Source: Scatophagus argus (taxonomy: Eukaryota; Chordata; Actinopteri; Scatophagidae). Taken from it: a stretch of 64,000 nt of DNA. The notes below the pieces were generated by a model, which saw only the letters and a list, made by a program, of their open reading frames with translations, was not told where the DNA came from and did not search any database. The stretch covers positions 8,546,519-8,610,518 of the forward strand of contig NC_058504.1 of assembly GCF_020382885.2 (NCBI RefSeq), in the 5' to 3' direction. The position numbers were made by a program, and so were the translations under genes. This document shows positions 35,201-48,400 of the stretch, one piece after another (position 1 is the first letter of the stretch; each line of letters opens with the position of its first letter).

Positions 35201-38200
35201 ATAATGCTTGCTTTTCCCCATGCCAGTAGTTTTAGGTCAGGGTTTGACCGCAGTGACAGGCCATCATCTTGGTGTGAGAGCCCCACCACCAACAGCATGA
35301 GGCAGGCTATGTTCTCCAGCCAGGCAGGACAAAGAGAATATCTCATCAAACATCGCCTGGGGAAGAAGGAGAATGAGTATGTGGACATCAGATACTTCAA
35401 GTGAGTGGAGCTTCTTTATTCTCTTTATTGTTGGTTTTATTGTCTTGATATAGAAACGCAACATCTGAAAAATGCTGCTCCTGCATATGTTAACCACACA
35501 TGTTTTGTTTCTTTAGGTTTTTCACAGGAACATGGAACGTGAACGGCCAGTCTCCAGACTGCAGCCTTGAGCCATGGCTGCGCTGTGACGAAGACCCCCC
35601 TGATATTTATGCTCTGGGGTCAGTTAGAATTTATCATACAGTACTGCTCTGACCATCATCCTTTGCTCTTGCTTCTGTAACATCCAATATGATACCTTGG
35701 TTTATGACTCTAGTTTTCAAGAACTGGACCTGAGCACTGAAGCTTTCTTCTACATGGATTCGTCCAAGGAGCAGCTGTGGGTGGAAGCTGTGGAGAGGAG
35801 CTTGCACAAAAAATCCAAGTATGAGAGGGTGAGTAGAGATAGACTTTCTGAAAGATGGATTTGGCGACTGTGTCTAAGATAGTAGAGCGGATCATCCACT
35901 GATCACAGTGCTGGTGGTTTGATTCCCAGCTCCTGTCCACATGTTGAGGTGTCCTTGGGCCAGACCCTCAAACCAAATTGGTCCTATTGGTTAGATCAGT
36001 GCCTTGTATGGTAGTTTGCTGGTGTACAAATGCAGCCATTTGCCGGGAATGGATACTGTCTAGGACAATTGGGTCCTGTCATGTTAATGCATTGGTAAAG
36101 ATACTAACTTGCTGGGTTTTTTTGTTTGTTTGTTTTTTTAACAGGTTCGGATCATACGTCTAGTTGGGATGATGCTTGTAGTCTTTGTCAAAGAGGCACA
36201 CAAGAATCACATAAAAGAAGTAGCTGCAGAGCATGTGGGGACAGGAATCATGGGAAAAATGGTTTGTTCACACTTAACCAGACCAGCTGCCTCAGAATGC
36301 ACACATTGATTTACAGTCAGAGGATAAATGTTTCTCTGTTAATTTAAGGGTAGCAACTCATGAGAATTTCATTAAAAAAAAAAAGTGCTGTGTAGCTTCA
36401 TGTGAAGAAATACTTTAAAAGTTGTTGAATCAGCAACAGGATCTAGAGCTGCACAAATCATTTCTTGTTTTTTGTGTTTTTATCCTTTTTACTGTATTTA
36501 AAGTGTAATGAATTTGACTTCTGTTTGATTTATTTAATATTAAACCTTAAACCTGGACCTTAATCCTACGTTTACTGTATGTACCTAAATGAATATGAGG
36601 GACTGAATTTCATACTGGAAGCCTGTTCTGTTAATACTCATCTTTTTATTTTTGCAGGGGAACAAAGGAGGTGTAGCAGTGAGGTTTGTTTTCCACAACA
36701 CTAGCTTCTGCATCGTCAACTCTCATCTGGCAGCACATGTGGAAGACTTTGAGCGTCGTAACCAGGACTACAAAGACATATGCGCCCGCATGACCTTCCA
36801 CTTACTGGACTACCCCCCTCTCAGTATCGTCAAGCATGAGTGAGTTCCTCAGTCTTTCTGGAATGTGGACATAGCTCTGAATTAATATGCAGAGTCTGAT
36901 TTCATGATATCATCAGCTTGAGGTTTTGTTCACTGCTAGCTGTAACTGATTTTTGTGTTTTTATTGTCATTTGTTGATTTTACATGTGAAAAATTTTCCG
37001 TATTTCCAGCATTCTTCAATACTGGAGTAGTCCTGTGCCACAAAGCTATGGCAATTTTTTGTGTTTTTAAGAAATTTTCTCTTTTCGTGTTTCAGTGTGG
37101 TATTCTGGCTTGGAGATTTAAATTATCGTCTGTTCATGTACGATGCTGCTGAGGTCAAACAGCTCATTGCTGAGCACAAGCTTAAAAAGCTTCAGGAGGT
37201 TGATCAGGTAAGCGAGTGTTACCCGGCTCAATGTTGTCTCTAAATTGTTCACACTTAAAGCAGACCAACTGCCTCAGAATGCACACACTGATTTACAGTC
37301 AGAGGATAAATGTTGTGGACTATTGACCAACAGCTGGGAGAAAACTTGCCACCACTTTTGCTTACTTTTTATCTTTAGGAACAGAAGCATTGGCCCGTAA
37401 CTGCTTATCTTTCTATAATAACCTACATTTTCCCTCTTTAACAGTTTCAAAAATATTATTACCTGAATCATTTGCTGTGTAATTTTTTTTAGGCAAAATA
37501 AAAGAATTTTAAGTGATGCTTTTAAGCTGTAACTGGCATTTACTAAGTAGCCGTTAGTAAAGTATGCTGTGTATGTGTAGACTGCTCTTGTTTGTTATTT
37601 TTTAACTCTTCTGTTAATGTATGATAGTGTTGTGTAACTGAAGCAGTTAATTTTTTTTTATATATGAGGGAAGCTGTTATTATGCAGATTGTTTTTAATC
37701 TGTCATCACTTCCTATTTAGCAAAGTGTGATAATAATGAAATGTAAAGGAATCTGTTCTGACTATTTGACCAAATCATATGTTCATATGTTGACTTTTCA
37801 TTTTGTAGCTGAGCATTCAGAGGCAGACAAAGAGAGCCTTCACAGACTTCATGGAGGGAGAGATCAACTTCATTCCCACATATAAGTACGACCCCAAAAC
37901 AGATCGATGGGACTCAAGGTAAAAACATAACCTGTTTTTTTAGATTTTTTTTTTTTTTAATGATTGAATACACAAACAAACTCCAGCATTTAGGAGGAGG
38001 TTTCATTGTGCATGTCATTTCATCCTCAGTTCGAATTTTTTTTATTTGAATTCTGATTATTCAGCAAGGAAACCTTTTCCAGCCTTATCATTAAACTAAT
38101 ATGGAGTCAGCAGTTTTGTATGTGGGTCTGATGTCTGATCCTTAACTTTGCCTCTGAAATTTGCGACTGTTTCCTGCAGTGGGAAGTGCCGTGTCCCGGC

Positions 38201-41200
38201 TTGGTGTGACAGAATCCTGTGGAGAGGCAACAGTGTCAAGCAGCTCAAATACCGGAGTCACATGGAGTTGCAAACTAGTGACCATAAACCTGTCAGCTCC
38301 CTCTTCAGTGTTGGGGTATGAAGCTATATGATAGCTGTATGAGCTGTACTTTGATGTAACGAATTTTTATTGATAAGAATCAATAAATAGGACCTTTGTA
38401 ACTGTGTTCGTGTTTCGTGTTTAAAAGGTTAAGGTAGTGAATGAGGAGCGCCACAAAAAGGTGTTTGAAGACATTGTTCGGGCTATGGACAGAATGGAGA
38501 ATGATTTCCTGCCGTCTCTCTCTCTGAGCAGAAGAGAGGTAAAATCAAAGGCCTTGCGTACATATGCACAAAGTACTTATAATCTTTAAGAGAGAGCAGC
38601 CTGTTTGTATTTCTCCTTTAGTTTGTAAGATGAAGAAACAGGGAATCTGTGAATAATTTTACCTTTTTTTCTCTGCCCTGCAGTTTACATTTGAGAATGT
38701 GAAATTCCGGCAGCTTCAGAAGGAGCGATTCCTAATAACAAATGACGGGCAAGTCCCCTGTCACTTTGCCTTCATCCCCAAACTCAATGACTCGCAGTAT
38801 TGCAAACCTTGGCTCCGTGCTGAACCAAGTGATGGATTCTTAGAGCCGAGTAAGTCCTTTTATCTTTATGTTATCTTAGTTGTTATTCTTACCATCCTTG
38901 GCTTGTTATCTTGAATTTTGAATCTTTGGACATGTGGTATTTTGATTATCAGTGATGACATGTAAAAATAAGATTATAAATGTAGTTAAATTTCTTCAGG
39001 ACAATTTTCTTTTGTTGCAATTACTGTGATGAGATAAAATAGCTCAAAAAATAAAAATCACTCTCACCTAAATTTTTACATTTTGCTTGATCAGTTGCAC
39101 ATTTATTTATTAAGTTGGATATTCACTTCAAGTATTTGGTTTTCCAGGCCAGTGAATCACCTATTAGCTTTTTCTTTCTGCCTTCTATTGTTATTATATT
39201 GGCCTTTGAATATCCACTATCGTTTGACCTGTAATTTACACCAGAACTACTTGCCTTTTTTATCTAATGCTTTTCTCTGTGTAAACAGCTGAATAAAAAC
39301 AAGATAGCTTGCAGGGAAAAGTGGATGTGTTTCACAAACAATAAATAACAGATAGTGAGTGACTGTATATTTCCTTTAGTTTTTAATTTCCCTTTAGTTT
39401 GCATTAAATCGTCAGTGCAGATGACGCAATAGATGTGCACAATACTCTCATCGGAGTTCCTCAGAAAGTTTCCCTGTTAACTCCTTCATTATCTTCTGGA
39501 ACAGATGAGACCCTGGAGATCTATCTGGAGGTGTATGTCAGTAAAGACTCTGTCACGCTGCTGAACTCTCGAGAGGACTCCATAGAGGACATTCTGGTGC
39601 TCCATCTGGACCGTGGCAAGGACTACTTCATTACCATCTCTGGCAACTACCTGTCCAGCTGCTTTGGCACCTCGCTGGAGACTCTGTGTCGCATGAAGAA
39701 GCCGATCAGAGAGATCCCCATCACCAAACTCATTGACCTGGTGAGGGAAGCTAGCCCAGCAGTCATGAAATGGAAATTTAGACCAGTTCAAAGTGATAGG
39801 ATGAGTGAACAGACATATTTTCCTCAGATTAGCTGACATTCTGACTGTGAAACATAAACCTTCCTCTAGACAGAGGAGTTTAGTTCAAATTGTCATGCCT
39901 TTTCCTCACTCTGTAGCTATTCGCTACCTGAAACCAACGCGTGAGGACTTGTTCACTCCCTCAGGGTAAACTCAGTCACACAGAGAACCTATATTTGCAG
40001 AGCTGAAAATGTCTCAACCTGTATATTTCTGGCCGAGAGGGGCCAAGGGAATGAGGAAGTGGCAAAAATACAAGAAGGGAGCTCCTAAAAACAGGGAAAA
40101 CTGACTCAGGTCAGGACCATATTAGTGCTTTATATAAATAGACTCCTCTGGTATTAACACATTCACCACCGTCTGTTTCCTTAATGCTGTTTTTGACTTT
40201 ATCTGATTTGGCTTTGGAATGTAGTGCTGCTTTCATTCAGTTGTCCTTTAATTCTTTTTTAAACTATTCAATTTTCCTACTGGGCTTTTGTACTTGATCA
40301 GTGATTTATGCAAGAACAATCCATCATCTATCTACTTGTCTGATTCTGTGTGTTATACATACCACTTCTCTCTACTTTCTTCTTTCTTCTTCTGTTTCCG
40401 CTCATCGCCTCTTCTTGCCTTGATCATTCCTTTCCAACTCCTCACTGTGGTTGTGGGCTGACTTCTTGCTCAGGGAGAGGACAGCTACATGGAAAAGGTA
40501 AAATATTAACAGTGATACTGATACGCTATCAGCCAAATCAGGGCCAATAACACCTTAGTTACTTCATGTATCTTCTTTATTACACTTTATTGGTCTTCCT
40601 CAGCTTTCATGTCATAAAGGGAAACTGGTTCCACTCTTGTCAGAATGATTCGTGTCACTAGACTCTGCCAACTTAGTTGTAATCTGTGAGGTTGGTTCAG
40701 TCACCCATTAAATCTCTCCTGGCCCACTGAGAACAGGGCATACTAGTCCACTGAAACTTAGACACACACCAACACACTAAATCTCATTTCACAGTAGGTC
40801 ACCCTCATTGCACAGCTTTTTCATACATGAGTAAAGCTAATGAGAAGAAGTATTAGGGTTTGTTAGCTAAGCTCAGACACTCACATGAAGCCAAATGCCA
40901 GGTCTCTTTGAAATATTTAACAGAATATCACATTAGTTCTGCAGGTAAACGTCAGCAGCATTGTCCCCCCGTTAAAGCCCCCCCCCCCCCCCCCCCCAGT
41001 TTTTCCCCTGCATTTATTTGCAGCCTCAGCAGCTGTGGTTATTTTTGGATGTCTCTTTTGAGTCTCAAGTTTCCATTTGCAGAAACAGAAAGTGTCTACT
41101 CCTGCTGCATCACTAATTGATCAGATGTGTCTCGTGCAGTCGTTCTTGTACTCTATGAATAACATAGTATGAGAATAATGTCAGAAAAAATAGGCAGTTT

Positions 41201-43481
41201 TTTTCTGTAATGAATAAACAGGCAAATATTGGTATATTATTTGAGGAAATAATTTCGACGTCTGCTACAGTGTGTCACTATACAACATACTGTGTTGTCT
41301 CCTGTCAGGAAAAGTCAAAGGTTAACTTCCTGATGATGGATGGTGCAAGTACTGAAGACAAACCTCTTAAGATCCCCAAGGAAGTGTGGATTCTTGTCAA
41401 CCACCTCTTCACTAAATCCTGTGATCAGGTGAGAAGCCTACAACAAAGGATGTTTGTCACTGAGAAGTGATAAGACTGAGCAAAAAGGGAAAATTCAGGA
41501 TGCAGTTCACTTTTTTTTTCCTCATGTAAAGTTACATTGGCATTTGTAACTGTTTGGTGAACTTGATGAGTGTTCTTGTCAGGTAATATTGTAGGATGTT
41601 ATTAGTGCTTGAAAAGAGTATTATTAGACAAATACATTTAAAATAATAATAATAATAATAATAATAATTGCATGTGTCATGTGATGTACATATGGTAACC
41701 AAACAAGCACTGTCTCAAATTACTGTCTCGCTTTGATGTCATCCAGTCTTAAAGACCAAAGCAATGAACTTAAACAATAACAAGATAATATAATAACCCA
41801 AAATCCCAGTTAATATCTTATTTTGATATCAAATTATTGATTTTATTTGACATTGCTGCTAAGTTGTACATTTTGCTTGAACACTCCTGGAATAATGTGC
41901 TGAAACATATATTTACTTTTATTCATGATTTGTCAGTGCTAATTGCTCCTCATGTACAAGGAAATACTTCTGGAAGAATGACTTGGTATGGGACAGTAGC
42001 CAAATTCTTTGTTTCGAATGTGCTGTAAGAAGTTACGTTCATGTCTGGCAATTGAATCATCACTGCAGTGGTGTTTCTTTTGGTGTCTTGCAAGTCAGTG
42101 TGGGCAGCACACTTATTTGCTCATGACACGGTATCTGACAAACTAACTGTAGTGAAGCTAATTGGACTCAGAGGTACTTGTGGTAACCAAATGTTCCATA
42201 TTTGTCTCTGAATGTCTCCCAGGAGGACTTGTTCCAGACACCAGGTCTACAGGATGAGCTGCAGAACATCATCGAGTGTCTGGACACCAGCATCCCAGAT
42301 TCCCTCTGTATCCTTGTTGATGAAGCCAATGCCTCAGACACATAAGCAGCCTTAAGACAAATACTAACTCAGTTAACATGTGGATGCTGTTGTGTCTCGA
42401 TTACAGGGATCTATAAGTATCATCATTATAATTATACGGCCAGACACAAGGTCTGAAAATGAACATTCTGCATCTACCGTGATCACTCCTGTTGACTAAG
42501 ATATATCCACATCAATAATACACTCACCAGGTCCACACTGGGCTTTGTGTTTGCTTGTTCTTCCCTAACTGGCCATGTAGCTGGTTGTAACCATTCTGTA
42601 GCTGAGGTTCTGTTGATCTTCTTGGAGGCCTTGCCAGAGCCAGTGGTGTGTTATGAGCTTTATCAGCACTGCCTAGAGTGTGCGCATGACAGCCGTCTCT
42701 GCAAACAGGTACAGTGACCACACTTACAGTACCATGTAGTTATCTGTTCACTCTGTATATACCAGCTAGCCACTGTTTTCTGATATGTCAGGGAAATTCT
42801 TAAATATTTGTCGTGCTTACTACATACAGTAATGTTTCTGACAAATCTTTATCTTCTTCTGACAATTGACAGTTGATCTCCCAGTTGCCCCGGGCTCACC
42901 GCAATGTTTTTCGCTACTTGATGGCCTTTCTGAAGGAACTTCTAAAGCACTCACACAACAACAACCTAACAGCCAGCCTCATAGGTATGAAATGAAAACA
43001 TGCTTAATGTTTGCGATACATTATCATTAAGGATGCAACTAGTGTATTGGACTCAGTCAGCTTGTATTTAAGACCTTTGTATTCAACCACTTGATTTGTT
43101 CTCAGCATCGGTTATTTAGAAATTTCTGACATCTTCCATGCATGCCCACAAAACGATTTCACAATATCAATGATGCACTGTAGACAGAATAGCATACCTC
43201 TGCACAGTCTTTGTATTATTAATATTATTTCACATAAACTTTAACACAAAATATTTCACTCAGGCATTTTTCTATCAAGCAAAATAAAACAAGCAAGTCT
43301 TATGTTAGTTTGCCACTTTCTTTTCTTTACCTCTTTGTCCTGTTCTTGTATTTCAGCAACACTCTTTGCTAGCCTCCTTATTCGACCGCCTCCCAAACTG
43401 GTGGGCAGGCAGACACCGCAGGACCGGCAAAAAGCTATCGACTTCATTCTGGGTTTCCTCATGGCAGGAGACGAGGAGTAA
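29202..43481 (+). CDS. ocrl: OCRL inositol polyphosphate 5-phosphatase (24 coding exons)
   Basis: Removes the 5-phosphate of PI(4,5)P2 on endosomes, Golgi and clathrin-coated pits (Lowe syndrome gene in human). Exons 1-12: 29202-29229, 29922-29991, 31980-32071, 32488-32526, 32883-32996, 34488-34682, 34832-35081, 35227-35400, 35517-35618, 35714-35828, 36145-36261, 36658-36839. Exons 13-24: 37096-37207, 37809-37918, 38180-38315, 38428-38538, 38684-38849, 39505-39740, 40474-40497, 41309-41428, 42223-42307, 42581-42708, 42873-42984, 43357-43481. Phases close to 980 residues (human about 901). The PH-like domain (1-115) contains LLIDF where human has the first clathrin box LIDIA. The catalytic domain (about 320-650) has [50 protein letters not shown] and SDHKPV. 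ASH (650-780) and RhoGAP-like (800-980) domains follow. [20 protein letters not shown] favours OCRL over INPP5B. Exon 1 is the least certain exon: its ATG follows an in-frame TAG and joins exon 2 in frame. Confidence 0.96.
35875..36095 (+). mobile_element. tRNA-derived SINE-like element in ocrl intron 10
   Basis: GTAGAGCGGATCATCCACTG resembles a pol III A-box region, and GGTTTGATTCC (35916-35926) fits the B-box GGTTCGANTCC. GTGTCCTTGGGCCAGACCCT and CAAATTGGTCCTATTGGTTA follow, as in a widespread fish SINE family (recalled). On the same strand as ocrl. Ends approximate. Confidence 0.6.
36264..36332 (+). repeat. Copy A of a unit of about 70 bp repeated in ocrl introns
   Basis: Begins three bases inside intron 11, immediately after the exon 11 donor. 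It matches copy B at 37245-37314 over its whole length with only a few differences (for example GCACACATTGATTTACAGTC versus GCACACACTGATTTACAGTC). Confidence 0.9.
37245..37314 (+). repeat. Copy B of the unit repeated in ocrl introns
   Basis: Lies 38 bases into intron 13, in the same orientation as copy A. Shared blocks include TTGTTCACACTTAA, CTGCCTCAGAATGCACACA and TTTACAGTCAGAGGATAAAT. Confidence 0.9.
40474..40497 (+). CDS. ocrl: ocrl 24-nt micro-exon (exon 19, GEDSYMEK)
   Basis: Eight whole codons between ...GCTCAG and GTAAAA, inserted right after the LIDL clathrin-box core at the end of exon 18. Human OCRL has an alternatively used exon of the same length encoding EEDSFLEK (isoform a, prominent in brain), so the position and peptide are conserved. 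In-frame skipping is expected. Confidence 0.9.
40978..40997. repeat. Poly-C tract of 20
   Basis: Uninterrupted C20 in ocrl intron 19; forms a G20 run on the minus strand. Confidence 0.95.
41641..41669. repeat. (AAT)n trinucleotide repeat
   Basis: About nine ATA/AAT units in ocrl intron 20. Confidence 0.95.
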
Positions 43482-45337
43482 CTGAAGATGATTGTCCCTC
43501 ATGACGTTACACGATTTTGGAATTGATTCCCGACCTGGTTTACTGTTGGCAATGGTCCTGGACCTGTAGGACACTGTGTGACATGATCCTTTTGGTATTC
43601 TATCATCTATTGGAGACCAGTGCAGCTGTTTTGCACCCTACTGTTCACAAACTATCATGCTAAAGGAAGGCCATTTGGAAGCACTTGGGAGAGATTTGAA
43701 CTGATGCCTATGCACTTTCAGATGGCGTCAAGGCCCTGGGCCTCGAGACTAGAGTTGTCCTAATCCTCAGCTGACTGTTCTTAACATAGGAGCTCATGCC
43801 AAAATAACCCATGAATGTTAAACGGTATGAATTGGAAAACACTATGTAACTATAGATGCTAAGCAAAAGACTCAGTTACACTAATGAAAAGGAAATGTAG
43901 ACTGAATACTAGTATTGTTCAAAGCATTAAGTAGATTGAAATAAGATAAGTGTATAAATCTATGTATACGGAATGTTTAAGCTTAAGATAAATCATGACA
44001 ATCATCCATTTTGCAGCCTTTTAACTGAGGGGACAGTATTGAGATATTTTTGAGCACACATACACCTTGTACTTTATTGTTATTTATATATTGTACTACA
44101 ATTGAACCCTACTCCCTACAGTTTGTTTTCAGTTCTTTATTGGTTGTAAAGTATTTCACTGGAAATATTAATCACTTGTTTTTATCATCCTATTATTGAA
44201 AACATGAATGTTTGCTGTGGTTTTTTTTTCTTTCTTTCTCTTTTTTTTTTAAGCCGTGAGCCTTACATCTCGTTTTGCCAGTTCCTCTTACGTTGCAAAA
44301 TAAGTCTGTTAACACACTAACTTCCTTGTCCGCCAGAATTGAGTGAAGAGTCTCCTTCCGTGTATCTTATTATCTTAAATCTTGTAAATAGTGATTGTTT
44401 TGACTGTCAGTATGGTGTTGCAAATCTGTGATGATGTCTGCAGTTTGTCATGAAGGTGGTACTGTTCATGTCTGTGTTTGTGTCATGTCATGTCTTCTTC
44501 CTCACTTCTGCCACATCTTAAGGTTCATTATTTATTTTAGGCCTTTGAGGTGATGCCAAGCCGCAGCCGTAAATGCAGTTGAATCGTACTCTTGTTTCAA
44601 ATGATGCAGCATTTTCTGAGTGCATGTTTAGCAAGATTTTATGGCTCATTACTCGGCAGGATATGGCCTGTCTTTAAATGGTGGACCTTTTTCTTTTGTG
44701 CCACAGCGGATTTTTCTCTGCAGTCGCTGTTGCAAAACATGTCATGGTTATCGAAATGAGGAACTTCTGTGCTGCGTAAAATGAACAGTGTTTCCTCTTT
44801 AACAGTTTGATCCAAGAGATGTCAGGATTAGCTTTCTCAGTTAAAAAAAAAATATTCACTTTTATGGCAGTAATTTCTTTTGCTCAGTATCTCTTGTAAT
44901 GTGGTGTTGCCAGAAAATTCAGAAGATTTCATGTGTGGCGGCAGTGTTAGCACGTGATGTAATGTGGCAACAATGACAATCATGGCACTTGAAATGAAAT
45001 TCCTGCCAGGCTGAAGTTGTGCTATTATTGTAATCTGTTAATGAAATTAGGGTACATTCAAAGGTACAAGAAGAAACGCACCTGTTTTCGACTTTTCAGA
45101 TTTTGGTGCTTTTAATTTATTCAACAGAATTAAAACTATGTATAAAGTTGTTTGCTTTCCCTTGGTCTTGTTGATGGCGTATCATTTAGATAAACAGCAA
45201 TTGTACACTTGTTTTTTGGGGCTCACTCTTCAGATACATGTGAAATCATTACTGGTTGATGCTCTCGCTATACTTAGTCTACTCAGTGACCGGTGAGAGA
45301 TCCTTCACGTCAGTGCTACATTCTCGTTCTCTGTGAA
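43482..45337 (+). other. ocrl 3' UTR and short spacer to the next gene
   Basis: No canonical AATAAA is obvious close to the stop. ATTAAA at 45129-45134 is a candidate, which would make a long 3' UTR of about 1.65 kb. The next gene's TATA box is only about 200 bases further. No other gene seen. Confidence 0.45.
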
Positions 45338-45344
45338 TATAAAA
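45338..45344 (+). promoter_or_regulatory. TATA box of the intermediate-filament gene
   Basis: TATAAAA 70 bases upstream of the ATG, giving a predicted 5' UTR of about 40-45 bases. A strong core promoter suggests tissue-restricted expression. Confidence 0.75.
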
Positions 45345-45413
45345 CCCCCCACCTTGGATTCTCCTTGCCATTTTCCTGTTGGGTTGTAATCTAGTTTGGA
45401 ACCATCCAATGCC

Positions 45414-48400
45414 ATGGCCATGCTCCGGGTTTCCTCTTACCGCAAGCTGTTTGAGGAGGATGACTGGAGAAGTGGCGGGTTGAATGTGCAGTGTGCAGGG
45501 CAGTACGGGTCCTCCATCAGGTCAGTGTGGGTCTCTGGGGTACGCTTACCGGTTTTAAGATATTAAAATTGTATTGATAAGCTAAGTGTCAGTCTACTTG
45601 ATATATGTAGATTATAAGACTTTTTTCCTTATTGGAAACAAACACACGTGTCTGCAGGTTCATGGATATGGATGTTGATTCTTTGGGCTTTATCCCAAAT
45701 GGTGATGACAAATGCATTTGTGCTATGAACCTTAACCATGATGGGCTAAAATTAACTGAACCAGTTAAAGAATGATACTATGCAGGAGTTGAACTCTGTT
45801 TCTTTTCTAATTGTGAACTGTATGTCTACCTCTTCGGTCCAGTCTTTGGTACTTTGTGTCCTCCTCTTAGGGGTGCGGCCATCAACGAGTGTGACTGTGA
45901 CAAGTTAGACTTTGCAGCTACCAAGACCATCAACCAGGATGGTCTGAACCAGTTTGTCCAGGACCGCACCATCATCGCTGCCCTCAATGACCGCTTGATC
46001 AGGCTCATTGAAGTGGTGAGGACAAACAGTGTTACTGCTCACGGTTACACATCAGCACTTTGTGTTCCCTCTGCTGCGTCATGCCTTTGTTCGTGGTAAA
46101 TGAAGACGTGAATGTATTTATGCTCAGTATGTACTTGTTCTGACTTTATACGCATTTCATCTGACTCTGTGCCCTTCAGGCCCGTTGTTTTGAGGAGGAA
46201 AACGAGTCTCTTGAATGTCAGATTGTTGAACTAGAGGAGAAACTGAACAGTCGACGAGCCTCCTCTCGTGTCACCTCTTCTGTGGCTGAGCCTGACTGTA
46301 GTCTGGATGCAGTTGTGGAAAGACTGCGGAGGGAGAAGGTAGGGTGCTGCTGCAGCAGGGTGTGTCTGCTGCATGCTTCTCTTTGTGCGACATTCCTAAA
46401 TTGGGTTTTCTCACAGACGGTCCATTGCACTCCTCATCCCATCTCATCAATTTTACTTCACTTTGTGCTACGACAGCCAGCCCGTATCTATAACCTTGTC
46501 AAAATCCATCTCTGTCTTCCCTGCATCTCCCTGCAGAATGAGATTCTCTGTGACACAGAGGAACTGCAGAAAGAGCTTGAACGTCTCATGAAAGAGTATG
46601 AGAAGGCTGCACAGCAGAGGATCACCCTCCAGGAGGAGCAACAAGATGTCGCTGAGGTAATGGTTGTAAATACAATAGCAGCTCACTTTTAGTGGAAACC
46701 AGTGCTGAGTTTCACTGCAAATAAAACTAATTTACATCAGCTTGATTATGCTATACTGAATATAAATCACAACCCAGTAAGATAAACTTGGGTTACATAT
46801 GTTTGGGTTTGCTTAAAGTGAAAATAAAATCCATGTAGAGTCTCTGTGAATGACAGCTCTGTTGTCAGTTTTAAAAGGAAATTTTAAAATAACCTGGCTA
46901 CAGAAATTCAAAGCTGCTTAACATTATGAAGTTGTAATATGAATTAGAATTTTTATAAGTACAGAAGTTTAGAATCTTCAGACCTTTATTGTGATAATGT
47001 ACCTTCAGCACTAGATGGCAGTGTTGCCACGCGTCTCCTCACCCCCTTGCCCCTCAGTCTCCTCGTGAATCAGCTGAAACTTGCCACAGCTGCTCCTCTG
47101 TAGCCCTACCCAGTGGGTGTTGATCACCAGCAGTCACACAATTTGGGCTGGTGGCCCACTGCAAAACTTGAGCCACCAACTTTTCCTGTACCCCCTCCCC
47201 AAATCCCACATGCCAGAGTCTCATCTTCTCCACGCCTGGCCAGATGCACAGGAGGCTTTATTTTCTCCCTTACAGATGTATTGCAGGCTGTAATACGGTG
47301 CTGTAATGTTCCTGTTGGCTCAGTTTGTCTGGTTCTGAATTAGAAGCAGCTGCAGGGCGACAAGATTTGGTGGGAAATCGTCAGGGAGATAGAGGAAGAG
47401 CAGAGATGCGGAGGAGAGGAGTGAATACTACACAGCTCAACCCACAACTCGCTGCAGTTCTTTCAACATAATGGACTGACAGTGATGCAAAAAGACCAGT
47501 TTGGTTTGTTTTAAAGTACACCACTGGCTATTGTGTTTCTGCGCTCCTGTCAATTCTGCTTCAGTTTCAAGGCCTGTAAATTTCCTCTCTTTACTCTCTG
47601 AGTTATTTTTGTATGGGATCTTTTGTTGCACTAATGTTTTACATCACTGGGGCTGTGAAATGAGTTCATATTCATCTGAATTACAATACAAATAGAAAGT
47701 AATGGATAAATGAAGAGAGTAAGTGGTGAATCTGTTTCATATATGCTAGTAGTTGTGGGGATAATTAAAGTTTGGTCTCACATTGAACCATCTTTTTGTT
47801 TTCTTTCATTTGGGTGCTTGCGTTGTTGGTCATAAATATTTAAGGCTTTAAAAAAATACTGAAGATATGAAACCCTGTTTTCAGGAGCTTTAAAGCTGCA
47901 CCATTCATTATTTTTATTTTGAAAATGGATGGCTGTCATGTGAAAGGGTTTGCCGGCTGTTTTTGTTTTCCATCTGACAGCTTCATTATGTTGGCTTAGT
48001 CTCACTCTCGTCAGTTGCTATTTTCAGTGAAAACTAAGCTATAAAACCCACACTGCTTACTAGCTAACTAGTTATTATTCCTTATTAATTCTCATCTGCT
48101 CAATGTGTGAATAGCTAACAAGTTAACCATATAATCTTAAAAGATGATGATATGTCAATGTTGTGTTTACAACTTGTGCCGTAACAAATGTTATTCAGAT
48201 GACCTTGCACAATGTGAAAGATGTTTTATTAGGAGTTGGTTGAAACCAAATCAAGGCTAAAAGAAAACCACTCTACTTATATTTGTCAGGAGGACAACAA
48301 CAAAACTCCAAATACATGCTAATGCTACTCTCCTTGACACTAAATGTCGATAGCTATTCCATTGTGTTTGCCAGACTAACTTTCCAAGTTGTTGATTTGT

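Noticed and set aside
31980..43481. INPP5B as the identity of the 5-phosphatase
   Set aside because: The catalytic-domain wording ([20 protein letters not shown]), the EDSYMEK micro-exon and the absence of an INPP5B-type C-terminus favour OCRL.
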